Positions 21,509 through 30,092 are shown, counted from the stretch's first letter. The stretch: 41,374 nt of DNA from Methylobacter sp. (GCA_025361585.1 JANYKK010000351.1:1-41374), one strand, 5' to 3'. Notes: a model not told the origin generated them from the letters alone. Program-made: numbers and translations.

Positions 21509-21781
21509 ATGACCACCGTTACCTTTGATACCCTTGAACTGGTAGCCAAGCTAAAAACAGCAGGTTTCCCGCAGGCACAAGCAGAGGCTGTTGTGCGGGT
21601 GATTTCCGAGGCGCAAGATACCTTAGTTTCTAATCTGACATTAGACCACCGCTTAAAAGAAACGGAATTACGCCTAGATGCTCGTTTTGAGCGTATTGAC
21701 GGCGAATTAAAGCTAAACAGATGGATGCTCGGCGTATTATTGGCTGGCGTTATATCGCTGGTATTGAAGGCGTTTTTTTGA
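21509..21781 (+). CDS. DUF1640/CCDC90-like coiled-coil protein with C-terminal TM
   Basis: 90 aa; TFDTLELVAKLKTAGFPQAQAEAVVRVI...; C-terminal hydrophobic helix. Confidence 0.8.
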   Translation: MTTVTFDTLELVAKLKTAGFPQAQAEAVVRVISEAQDTLVSNLTLDHRLKETELRLDARFERIDGELKLNRWMLGVLLAGVISLVLKAFF

Positions 21782-21987
21782 TGACAGGTATAAACGATAT
21801 GCCCGGCAGGACTAAGATTAAACCGGATGCGTGATTGCAAGACTTGACCCTGTGTTTCTCAGATTGCGTTTTATCGTGTTAATTTAGTGGAGAGGTTAAA
21901 ATGTCATGACTAATACACGAAGAAAAATTGACCTATACATTTTGTCGTTAGGGTTGCTGTTCTTTTTTTTCATTGTCATTAATATAA

Positions 21988-22630
21988 CTTAGATTCAACT
22001 CATAAGTGCAATCGGCACTAATCGGAAAAGAAAAAGGCTAGCTGCTATAGTCTCAAGCATTTTTCAATCCGACCAAAGACGAGAAAGCGCATGAGAAACT
22101 ATAAACAGCTAAGCCCTGCACAAAGATACCAGATTGCGATATTAAATAAAGCAGGAAAAAACCAGAAAGAGATGTTGGGCGTATCAAGATCAACGATGTG
22201 CCGTGAGCTGAGACGCAATCGAGGCAAAAAAGGATATTTCCCAAAGCAGGCGCAGATAAAAGCGGATAATCGGCGGGCACAGGCGACAAAAGCGCTAAAA
22301 ATGACCGCAGAAGTCATCGTTGAGATTGAAGAAAAAATCCGTTTGGATTGGAGCCCGGAGCAAATCGCAGGGGTGTTAAAAACCCCAATCAGTCATGAAC
22401 GCATTTATCAACATATCTGGGCCGATAAGAGTAATGGCGGCACGCTGCATAAGCATCTTCGACAAAGCAACAAAAAGCGTAAAAAGCGATACGGATCAAA
22501 AGATAAGCGCGGTCAGATTAGAAACCGTATCAGTATTGATAAACGCTCTGAAGTCGTTGCGCAAAAGACCCGTATCGGCGACTGGGAAATCGATACCGTG
22601 ATCGGTAAGAACCATCAAAGCTGTAAGGCG
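21988..22630 (+). mobile_element. truncated IS30-family element
   Basis: left end-like TTAGATTCAACTCATAAGTGCA, then IS30 transposase N-terminus; homology stops at GDWEIDTVIGKNHQ. Confidence 0.7.
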
Positions 22631-22642
22631 GATTCGCGCTAG
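22091..22642 (+). pseudogene. IS30-family transposase, C-terminus lost
   Basis: MRNYKQLSPAQRYQIAIL...SRSTMCRELRRNRG...WSPEQIAGVL...GDWEIDTVIGKNHQ then unrelated SCKADSR*. Confidence 0.85.
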
Positions 22643-22651
22643 CAATCCGCC
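22627..22651. repeat. REP-like hairpin at the IS30 truncation point
   Basis: GGCGGATT-CGCGCTAGC-AATCCGCC, perfect 8-bp stem. Confidence 0.65.
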
Positions 22652-22674
22652 ATGATCGGAGCCTTGAACCTGAA

Positions 22675-22706
22675 CCCTGCTCGGACTTTTTCACGCGGGG
22701 TTTTTT
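22675..22706 (+). terminator. stem-loop followed by T6
   Basis: CCCTGC...GCGGGG (one G-U) followed by TTTTTT. Confidence 0.4.
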
Positions 22707-22739
22707 ATGTCCGGTTGTAGTGGATATTGTGCGTTGAGT

Positions 22740-22764
22740 GGCGGTTTGCTGAAGCGAAACCGCC
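22740..22764. repeat. REP-like hairpin
   Basis: GGCGGTTT-GCTGAAGCG-AAACCGCC. Confidence 0.65.
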
Positions 22765-22794
22765 CTACGAATCTACGGATATGTTAAATCCACC

Positions 22795-22866
22795 GCATCA
22801 GGAACCCCAGCGGGGTTCAAGCCGTTAGCCGGGGGTTGAGCGTAGCGACACCCCCGGATCGGATGG
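22795..22866. repeat. left arm of long inverted repeat flanking the Y1 transposase
   Basis: contains GAACCCC-AGC-GGGGTTC (22802-22818) and CCGGGGGT...ACCCCCGG (22829-22857); reverse complement recurs at 23420..23486. Confidence 0.92.
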
Positions 22867-22882
22867 CATAAACATAAAACCC

Positions 22883-22899
22883 CGACCCCAACGGGGTCG
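22883..22899. repeat. inner left hairpin CGACCCC-AAC-GGGGTCG
   Basis: perfect 7-bp stem; counterpart at 23386-23402. Confidence 0.85.
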
Positions 22900-22929
22900 C
22901 AGAGACACAACATTTAAGCGAAGTTTACC

Positions 22930-23373
22930 ATGGCATCCACCTATCTTAGTCTGCATTATCACATCGTATTTGGAACCAAAAACCGTGCTCCTGTCATCGA
23001 TGCAAAATGGAGTCCCCGGCTTTATGATTATCTCGGTGGAATTGTCCATAGACTGGGCGGGTTTTCAAAACGAATTGGCGGAATCGATGACCACGTCCAT
23101 TTGCTGGTGTTTTTAAAATCCACGCACAATCTTGCCGATCTGATGCGGGAGTTGAAGAAATCATCTTCCGCGTGGGTTCATGATACATTAGGAGAAAAGC
23201 AGTTTGCATGGCAAGAAGGTTATGCGGCTTTCACCGTTAGCGCGTCCGGGCTGGATGCTGTGGCAAGCTATATCGCCAATCAGGAACAACACCATAAAAT
23301 GAAATCGTTCCGGGATGAGTTGGTTGAAATGCTGGAAAAATCCGGTGTCGATTATAACCCGGATTATTTGTAG
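22930..23373 (+). CDS. IS200/IS605-like Y1 transposase (REP-associated, RAYT-like)
   Basis: 147 aa; SLHYHIVFGTKNRAPV, HUH motif DDHVHLLV, YIANQEQHHK tyrosine region. Confidence 0.9.
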   Translation: MASTYLSLHYHIVFGTKNRAPVIDAKWSPRLYDYLGGIVHRLGGFSKRIGGIDDHVHLLVFLKSTHNLADLMRELKKSSSAWVHDTLGEKQFAWQEGYAAFTVSASGLDAVASYIANQEQHHKMKSFRDELVEMLEKSGVDYNPDYL

Positions 23374-23385
23374 CCCGGATTACGG

Positions 23386-23402
23386 CGACCCCGCCGGGGT
23401 CG
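23386..23402. repeat. inner right hairpin CGACCCC-GCC-GGGGTCG
   Basis: perfect 7-bp stem. Confidence 0.85.
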
Positions 23403-23419
23403 ATGTTCTTTGTCACATA

Positions 23420-23486
23420 CCATCCGGGGGTGTCGCTACGCTCAACCCCCGGCTAACGGCTTGAACCCCGCTGGGGTTCTTGATGC
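23420..23486. repeat. right arm of long inverted repeat flanking the Y1 transposase
   Basis: reverse complement of 22795..22866 apart from a 4-base insertion and a few substitutions. Confidence 0.92.
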
Positions 23487-23593
23487 ATTGGGTTTGTTTC
23501 AGCTTTGGCTAAAGCGCCACTGTTAATGCCCAATCTACGCGACCATGAAAAATCGTGCAGTCCTTTACCTCTACGATATGCAATAAGGAAAAC

Positions 23594-24391
23594 ATGAATA
23601 CCTACAGTTGGAATGCTAAAGATTACGAAAGAAACTCACAAGCTCAACAAAAATGGGCAAGGGAACTGATTGCAAATCTGAATTTAACAGGCGCAGAAGA
23701 CATTCTTGATTTAGGTTGCGGCGATGGTAAAGTAACTGCGGAAATAGCTGGGTTAGTCGGTGACGGGGCGGTTGTCGGTGTTGATAACTCGATGCAAATG
23801 ATAGAGCTGGCAAAGGAAAAATATCCGCCAAACGACCATCCTAATCTTTCATTTCAAGTGATGGATGCCAGCGATTTATCATTTGAAGGCTATTTCGATC
23901 TGGTTTTTTCAAATGCGGCGCTACATTGGGTCAAGAATCATAAACCTGTCGTTGAAGGACTCTATAAAGGTCTCAGGGTTGGTGGGAAAATCCTGCTACG
24001 AATGGGCGGCAAAGGCGATGCGGCAGGTATACTTTCGATCATGGATGAGCTTAAAGCTTCACCTAAATGGGCGCAGTACTTTACTGAATTTGAATTCCCT
24101 TTTACTTTTCTTGGCGTCGATGACTATCAAGCGCTATTGAGAGAATCCGGATTTTCTATCATTCGCGTTGAACTCATTCCTAAAGATATGACGCATGATG
24201 GAAAATCTGGGCGGGAAGGATGGATTCGAACAACATGGTTGCCCTATACACAGCGAATCCCAAATGAAAAAAGGGAAGTATTTATCGAGGAGGCTGCTGC
24301 AAAATATCTGGATAAAGTACCGCTAGCAGCAGATGATAAAGCTCATGTGGCTATGATAATGATTGAAGTCGAAGCAGAAAAAATCAGGTAA
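23594..24391 (+). CDS. class I SAM-dependent methyltransferase
   Basis: MNTYSWNAKDYERNSQAQQKWA...DILDLGCGDGKVTAEIA...GGKILLRMGG; internal ATG at 23594 with AAGGAA RBS preferred over 23555. Confidence 0.85.
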   Translation: MNTYSWNAKDYERNSQAQQKWARELIANLNLTGAEDILDLGCGDGKVTAEIAGLVGDGAVVGVDNSMQMIELAKEKYPPNDHPNLSFQVMDASDLSFEGYFDLVFSNAALHWVKNHKPVVEGLYKGLRVGGKILLRMGGKGDAAGILSIMDELKASPKWAQYFTEFEFPFTFLGVDDYQALLRESGFSIIRVELIPKDMTHDGKSGREGWIRTTWLPYTQRIPNEKREVFIEEAAAKYLDKVPLAADDKAHVAMIMIEVEAEKIR

Positions 24392-24444
24392 TATGTCGCT
24401 CAACCTACGCGGTTCCATAACAATAATCGATAATAAGGAACAAA

Positions 24445-24774
24445 ATGAATAAGAAAATTTTAGTGTTTATCGCGGCTTTATGCCTCGGCTTATCTGCATG
24501 TAGTGGCGAGAAGGGTAATGGAGACCTGGTTAAATCAGCTTTCATTAATAACTGTATAACTCAGGAAAGTTCCACGCGTTCTGCGGAACAGGCCAAATCT
24601 TACTGTGATTGTGCGGCTGATTCAGTGTTTAGCAATAGCAGTATTTCCGATGAAACAAAAAATCTGATGCCTACTATCAGTGATAAGGACAGTAAGATTT
24701 ATAAACAAAGTGATATTGCAACGGTCAAGGGACTGCTTATGGCCTGCTACACCAAAAAGTTTTATAAAAAATAA
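24445..24774 (+). CDS. small Cys-containing lipoprotein
   Basis: lipobox LGLSACSG; 109 aa; NNC/YCDC/ACY cysteines; AAGGAA RBS. Confidence 0.7.
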   Translation: MNKKILVFIAALCLGLSACSGEKGNGDLVKSAFINNCITQESSTRSAEQAKSYCDCAADSVFSNSSISDETKNLMPTISDKDSKIYKQSDIATVKGLLMACYTKKFYKK

Positions 24775-24779
24775 ACTTC

Positions 24780-24903
24780 GTCGGGTTACGACTGCATGGA
24801 TGCAGGAGGTAGACAGAAAACCGCTCCCTGCGTTTTCTGCATTCGCCACATCCCTGTGATTTAGCAATGCAGGAGCAATTGCCGAGCGCTAGCGTAACCC
24901 GAC
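24780..24903. repeat. foldback (MITE/REP-like) element
   Basis: terminal GTCGGGTTACG / CGTAACCCGAC (11/11) with internal short palindromes. Confidence 0.65.
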
Positions 24904-24919
24904 CTACATGGCTTATCGG

Positions 24920-25210
24920 CTAAACGCCGTTGGGATAATCGTAGCTGTAATGCTTGCGCAATGGCTTGACTACTTCCCACTGACTATCCAATCCTTTGTG
25001 GAACGATACCAGATCGCCCGGCAGAATTCGTACCGGCTCCCCGCCAGCTGGCGTTACCAAAATTTCGCCTTCCAGAATGTAGGCGCATTCAGTGTCATCA
25101 AAATCTATTGGGAATTTTGAAATTTCTTTTTCCCAGATTTCCCAGTTGGAAACACCCAACTCTTTTAAACGCTCTTCACTAGGATTGTGTTCGATGGTGA
25201 TTTTGCTCAT
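24920..25210 (-). CDS. cupin-domain protein
   Basis: 96 aa; CAYILEGEILVTPAGGEPVRILPGDLVSFHKG. Confidence 0.85.
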   Translation of the reverse strand: MSKITIEHNPSEERLKELGVSNWEIWEKEISKFPIDFDDTECAYILEGEILVTPAGGEPVRILPGDLVSFHKGLDSQWEVVKPLRKHYSYDYPNGV

Positions 25211-25292
25211 GCTCTTCCTAAAAAATTAAACTTATTGAAACGGCAATTTTAGCATCAGGCCTGTCTTGTGTCGCCACCTGTGATTAGTCTTG

Positions 25293-25346
25293 GATGGTGA
25301 GGTACGCCATCAATCGCGAACGATGGGCTTCCTGCGTCAGCCCATC
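25293..25346. repeat. double REP-like hairpin abutting the aminotransferase stop codon
   Basis: GATGG...CCATC (25293-25311) and GATGGGCT-N9-AGCCCATC (25322-25346). Confidence 0.6.
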
Positions 25347-26483
25347 CTATAACTCAACGCTTGAAGCCAGTTTCAGCGCCCGGTCAATTTCTTCCAGCGT
25401 ATTATAAAAATGCGGCGAAAACCGGATGCCGCCGCCGCGTAAGGCGCAAACCACGCCGTTGTCCTGCAAGTGTTTATACAGCACTTCGTTTGCAACTGTC
25501 CGGTGTTTGAAGATGACAATGCCGGATTTGAGCCGACTGCGTTGTCCCGACAATAAAATCAGCTGCGCGTTTTTATCAATCGCATCGATTAAATAGTCGG
25601 ATTTTTCCAAAACCTGCGCTTCGACTGCATCCATGCCGGTGTCCAACAATAACGATAAGCTGGCGGAAAACGCGTGGATGCCCAGCATATTGGGGCTGCC
25701 GCATTCGAAACGGCGGGCAGTGGGGTGAGCTTCCCAGGGCTGGTTTTCATAATTATGGGTGTCTTTCATCATGTGCCAGCCGTACTGGGTCAGCTTCAGC
25801 TTGTCCCTGGCTGTGGGGGTGGTGTAAAAAACGCCCAGTCCTTCGGGGCCGAACATCCATTTATGGCCGTCGGCCATTACAAAATCGGCTTGATAAGCCT
25901 GCACGTCAAACTGCACCGCGCCCAGGCTTTGGATCGCATCGATGCAAAACAAAATGCCGCGTCGCTTGCAGAATTCGCCGATTCGTTTCAAGTCCATGCG
26001 CAGTCCCGAGGCGAATTGTATGGAGCTGATGGTCAATAAGCGGGTGTTGCCATCGACCAGCGCAAATAAAGCATCCTCGGGCGTATTAGCACTGTGCAGG
26101 TCGGCTTGGCGAAATTCCACGCCCTGATCGGCCAGGGATTCCCACGGCAGCCTGTTAGAGGGAAACTCCTCGTGGCTGGATACGATATTGTCGCCGGGCT
26201 GCCACTCTAAGCCGTAGGCGACAAAGGACAAGGCTTCCGAGGTATTTTTAACCAACGCAATATCGTCAGCGGAGGGGGCGTTTAATAAGGCCTGCAATTG
26301 GCTGCGCAGTTCGGTTTCTTTGTGCAGCCAGTCCAGGTAGAAGTGCGAGCCGTAGCGGGTATTTTGCTGAGCAAACTTGATTACAGCTTCCCCGGTTCTT
26401 TTAGGCCAGGGCGCTACGGCGGCATGGTTGAGATAAATTAATTCGTTGGTTAGCGGGAATTCAGGGTGCTGGGTGTTACTCAT
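25347..26483 (-). CDS. class V aminotransferase (PLP-dependent)
   Basis: 378 aa; YLNHAAVAPWPKRT, DAIQSLGAVQFDVQAYQADFVMADGHKWMFGPEGLG. Confidence 0.9.
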   Translation of the reverse strand: MSNTQHPEFPLTNELIYLNHAAVAPWPKRTGEAVIKFAQQNTRYGSHFYLDWLHKETELRSQLQALLNAPSADDIALVKNTSEALSFVAYGLEWQPGDNIVSSHEEFPSNRLPWESLADQGVEFRQADLHSANTPEDALFALVDGNTRLLTISSIQFASGLRMDLKRIGEFCKRRGILFCIDAIQSLGAVQFDVQAYQADFVMADGHKWMFGPEGLGVFYTTPTARDKLKLTQYGWHMMKDTHNYENQPWEAHPTARRFECGSPNMLGIHAFSASLSLLLDTGMDAVEAQVLEKSDYLIDAIDKNAQLILLSGQRSRLKSGIVIFKHRTVANEVLYKHLQDNGVVCALRGGGIRFSPHFYNTLEEIDRALKLASSVEL

Positions 26484-26964
26484 AAAGACAATCGCTCAAA
26501 TCGGGTATTTTAGGTGGTTTGGATAGCTTGCCGTCATGAATCATTTGAAAGGCTTTATCAAAATCCGCGTTGACAAAGCCCCGACTTAAATGAATGCACA
26601 GGCAATAAACGGCTGAATAATCAGCGCTGCTGCCGGAGCTGCAATGGTTGATTTTATCGGACAGGGCGCGCATGACCGATAAGACAAAACCGTCATGCCG
26701 CCATGCTACTAGGGTGTCTGTAACATCGCCGCCCTGCATTGCAACAGCGCCCAACGCGCTATAGGCAAGATTGACTAAACCAGCCAATATTTCAACCATG
26801 TCGCCGGATTTGATTGCTTTTAATGCCGCGCTGCCTTCGTCCATCAGTAACGCTTGGCGCATAACAACGTCCATGTCGGATAGTCGTATGGCTGCCTTAG
26901 GTTCTGCTTGCGGCAAGGAAAAGGCGTCGTGAAATTCTCTGACTAACTTCAGGTGCTTGTTCAT
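26476..26964 (-). CDS. possible all-alpha NTP pyrophosphohydrolase (MazG-like) fold protein
   Basis: 162 aa; VREFHDAF, MDVVMRQALLMDEGSAALKAI, MVEILAGLVNLAYSALGAV layout; catalytic acidic residues look incomplete; overlaps next gene by 8 bp. Confidence 0.5.
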   Translation of the reverse strand: MNKHLKLVREFHDAFSLPQAEPKAAIRLSDMDVVMRQALLMDEGSAALKAIKSGDMVEILAGLVNLAYSALGAVAMQGGDVTDTLVAWRHDGFVLSVMRALSDKINHCSSGSSADYSAVYCLCIHLSRGFVNADFDKAFQMIHDGKLSKPPKIPDLSDCLYE

Positions 26965-26979
26965 GGTTTTTGTCCTCTT

Positions 26980-27186
26980 TTATTCGAGTGCAATTTTATC
27001 TTCGATACAATGGCAGACTCCGATAGTCGGCGCTTCCAGCGTCATTTTGATGTCTATGGTTTCGGAGCCGTTTAACTTCCCGCTTTCGACGGCTTTGAGC
27101 ACTGCATGTTCGAACTCGCGTTGCGAGGTGATGCCGACATGCTTGAGGAATTTTCTGATTTCCAAATTTAAGGTGTCTTCATTCAT
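26980..27186 (-). CDS. DUF6494-like small protein
   Basis: 68 aa MNEDTLNLEIRKFLKHVGITSQREFEHAVLKAVESGKL. Confidence 0.6.
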   Translation of the reverse strand: MNEDTLNLEIRKFLKHVGITSQREFEHAVLKAVESGKLNGSETIDIKMTLEAPTIGVCHCIEDKIALE

Positions 27187-27294
27187 TTTGACCTCCTAAA
27201 GGCAAAGTTTTAGTCGAGTGCGTTGTGAACTGTATTATGTCCTAAAGAAAAAAGGAATAAGTAAGTTCCGCTAATCCTAAAAACAGCAGTTTAT

Positions 27295-27435
27295 CCACGA
27301 AAAGCACGAAAGCCAAAAGTAGGCGCCTCTAGGCGACACGAAATAAATCAATATATTGTATTGATTTAGCGACTTACCCTTTGGGTAACGGCCTACGGTT
27401 TGATAACTTTTTGAAAACTTTTGTGCTTTTCGTGG
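27295..27435. repeat. nested palindromic (MITE-like) intergenic element
   Basis: outer 13-bp IR CCACGAAAAGCAC/GTGCTTTTCGTGG, inner GTAGGC/GCCTAC, core AAATCAATA-TATTG-TATTGATTT and TTACCC-TTT-GGGTAA. Confidence 0.75.
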
Positions 27436-27487
27436 AAGAAATGATTTTTCTAGGTTAATTAAGCCGCATTAAAAGAGCCCCGCCACG

Positions 27488-29044
27488 TTATTGGCAATAT
27501 CGGTCAAATCCAGCCAACAGGGTTTCCAGAGCATTATTGTTCTCGGTATCAACTGTAATTACACCGGACTGCTCTTGTTCCGACAGCGGTTGCGCCGATT
27601 GCAGCTGTTGATGCAACACGGCTACCGTCGCTTCCGACGCATCGTTTTGTCGTTGCTGGATGCGTCTGCATAATTCCTGGTCGGATGCCTGAAAACTAAC
27701 GATATGAAACGGCACGACGCAGTCCGCCGCAAGCTGCCGGAACAGAGAGCGTTGCCCGGCCTTAAGAAAGGCCGCATCGATAATAACCGGGAAACCGGCG
27801 TCAAGCACGACTTTAGCAAGCTTCTTAAGATGTTGGTAGGTTTTTACACTGGCCTCTTGGGTGTAAAGTCCATCGTCCATGCCGCTACCGGTTTGCGCAT
27901 TAGCATCGTAGCCGAACAGCCGTTTGCGTTCTATGTCTGAGCGTATCTGGAATGCACCGATGTGTTCGGCAAGTTGGCCTGCGAAAGTTGATTTTCCTGA
28001 GCCTGAATAGCCGTGGGTGATGATCAGGAAGGTCGGGCAAGGCTTAGTAAAACGCTCAGCCAGACCGGCATAAATCGCGTATTCGCAACGCGCCTGTTTA
28101 GCAATCTTATCGTCGGCGGGTTGCTGCGCCATGCGCAACAAGGCAACTTTAGCCCGAACCAGTGCACGGTAAACCAAGTAATACCGTAGCAATGCCAGCC
28201 CTTGATAATCGCCGCTGCGTTGCAAATAGCGGTTAAGGAAGCGGTAAGCGTAGCGGGCATAGCCAAAGTGCAGCAGGTCGACAAACAAAAAAGCCGCTTC
28301 GCTGATCACGTCGATCCAGCGCAACAGCGGATTAAATTCGATGCAATCGAACAAGGTCACCTTGCCGTTGATCAGCGTCATGTTGCCCAGATGCAGGTCG
28401 CCGTGGCATTCGCGCACATAGCCTTGTTGCTTGCGTTGCTGCATCATATCGGCCAGCTTGTGCCATTCGTTATCGCCCCAGAGTTGGATCTTTTGCAGCT
28501 GCTGTTTTTGACTGTCATCGGCTAGCAAAGGCCGGATATGGTCGAAATTTTCGTCAAACCAATGCTTGATGTTGGCGCTGTCGCCATAGGGGGAGTTTTC
28601 GTCAGTCCGGTCTATCGATTCATGAAAACCGGCGACAATGCCGCTAAGTTGATCGATTGGTTCGGTGTCTAGCTGGCCGCGTTTTGCGTATTCGCTTAGC
28701 AATTGACCCACAGGAAACCGGATCATCTTGACCGCGTACTCAATGGGGTTGCCAGCGCCGCCTAGTTTGGGATGTTCCGGCGTTCCGGTAATCGGCACGA
28801 TCTCAAGATACAGCTCGGCAGCTAAACGCTTGTTCAGTCTTAATTCTTCATCGCAGCAAAGGCGGCGTTTTTCCAGCGTGGAAAAATCCAGGAAACCGAA
28901 GTTAACCGGTTTTTTGATTTTGTAGGCGTGTTGGCCGATCAGCAGTACCCAGGAAATATGGGTTTCAATGATGTTGCAGGCATTAATATCAAATAACGCA
29001 TTAATCAGGGTGAGGCTTGAACTTTGTGCTGTATTGTTGCTCAT
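27488..29044 (-). CDS. fused APH-like kinase plus P-loop ATPase protein
   Basis: 518 aa; CHGDLHLGNMTLINGKVTLFDCIEFN (APH) and GYSGSGKSTFAGQLAEHIGAFQIRSDIERKRLFG (P-loop). Confidence 0.88.
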   Translation of the reverse strand: MSNNTAQSSSLTLINALFDINACNIIETHISWVLLIGQHAYKIKKPVNFGFLDFSTLEKRRLCCDEELRLNKRLAAELYLEIVPITGTPEHPKLGGAGNPIEYAVKMIRFPVGQLLSEYAKRGQLDTEPIDQLSGIVAGFHESIDRTDENSPYGDSANIKHWFDENFDHIRPLLADDSQKQQLQKIQLWGDNEWHKLADMMQQRKQQGYVRECHGDLHLGNMTLINGKVTLFDCIEFNPLLRWIDVISEAAFLFVDLLHFGYARYAYRFLNRYLQRSGDYQGLALLRYYLVYRALVRAKVALLRMAQQPADDKIAKQARCEYAIYAGLAERFTKPCPTFLIITHGYSGSGKSTFAGQLAEHIGAFQIRSDIERKRLFGYDANAQTGSGMDDGLYTQEASVKTYQHLKKLAKVVLDAGFPVIIDAAFLKAGQRSLFRQLAADCVVPFHIVSFQASDQELCRRIQQRQNDASEATVAVLHQQLQSAQPLSEQEQSGVITVDTENNNALETLLAGFDRYCQ

Positions 29045-29129
29045 GATGATAACCCCGATGCAATCGATGGTCAGATGGTATTACGTTCGAGGCATCAGGC
29101 GCAATGTCCAAAGGGGAGGGGCGTGCAAA

Positions 29130-29966
29130 TTACGCCGCTGTTTTTGCCATCAGCGTCAAAATAAAATCGGTTTCTATATCAAGCTCCGCAACCTCTTTAA
29201 TAGCTTGCTGAACGTCCTCATTGGCCCGCCAGGCAAAAGGCGTCATTTGTAGAAGGGCGATTCTTTGCTGGGGATTCGGGGCGATTTTATAGCTGATGCG
29301 TTGCGTGTCGATGCGCTCAAAGCCTTCCGGCACCACGCTTTCCAACGCATGTTCTTTTACCTCGGCATAGATAAATTCTTTCAGTTGCCATAAATGTCGT
29401 GGCCCCGGTGTTACCGTTAGCAAAAGTCCTGATGGTTTTAGCGCTCGTCTAAGTTCATCGTCATTTGACGGGGCAAACACCCTCAGCACAAAGTCGAAAT
29501 ACTCGGTTGCATAAGGCAGCCGGTTTGAACTGGCGACTATAAATCGGCCATTGGGCTGTTTTTTGGCTGCTGCGGCTACGGCAAATTTGGCGATGTCGAT
29601 GCCGTGCAGCATCATCGAATTTGAGCAATGTGCCTCAATCATCCGGCTGTAATAACCTTCGCCGCACCCCAGATCCAGCAGATGCTTGGGTTGGCTGGCA
29701 TCGATCACCATCGCCAGCGCTTTAGCCATCGGCTCATAAAATCCGGCCTCCAAAAAATCGCGTCTGGCCTGCATCATTGGCTTGTTATCGCCAGGTTCTG
29801 TGGAGTGCTTAAATTGCACCGGCAACAGATTCAAATAACCTTCCTTTGCAAGATCAAAGTGATGGTTGTTCTCGCAAATATAACTTTTAGCGGATGGACT
29901 CAGCTGTAGCGAGGCCTCGCAAATAGGGCATAAATAACAGGACGTTGGCGGATGAGCTTGGCGCAT
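29130..29966 (-). CDS. rlmA: 23S rRNA guanine-N1 methyltransferase, RlmA family
   Basis: N-terminal zinc site CPIC...C; HFDLAKEGYLNLLPVQFKHSTEPGDNKPMMQARRDFLEAGFY; LLDLGCGEGYYS. Confidence 0.88.
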   Translation of the reverse strand: MRQAHPPTSCYLCPICEASLQLSPSAKSYICENNHHFDLAKEGYLNLLPVQFKHSTEPGDNKPMMQARRDFLEAGFYEPMAKALAMVIDASQPKHLLDLGCGEGYYSRMIEAHCSNSMMLHGIDIAKFAVAAAAKKQPNGRFIVASSNRLPYATEYFDFVLRVFAPSNDDELRRALKPSGLLLTVTPGPRHLWQLKEFIYAEVKEHALESVVPEGFERIDTQRISYKIAPNPQQRIALLQMTPFAWRANEDVQQAIKEVAELDIETDFILTLMAKTAA

Positions 29967-30092
29967 GTAAACAAGGGTTTTTACGCAGTTAGCCGGGTAA
30001 AAATTGTAGAGGGATTGAGCGGTTGATCGCTTTGAAGGAAGACAGGATCAACTTAAGTTAACCCTGCCCCAATTAAAAGTCGGATCTAATGC

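Noticed and set aside
22795-23486. CRISPR-like array
   Set aside because: The repeated units are inverted and palindromic around a transposase gene, not regularly spaced direct repeats; no cas genes in the window.
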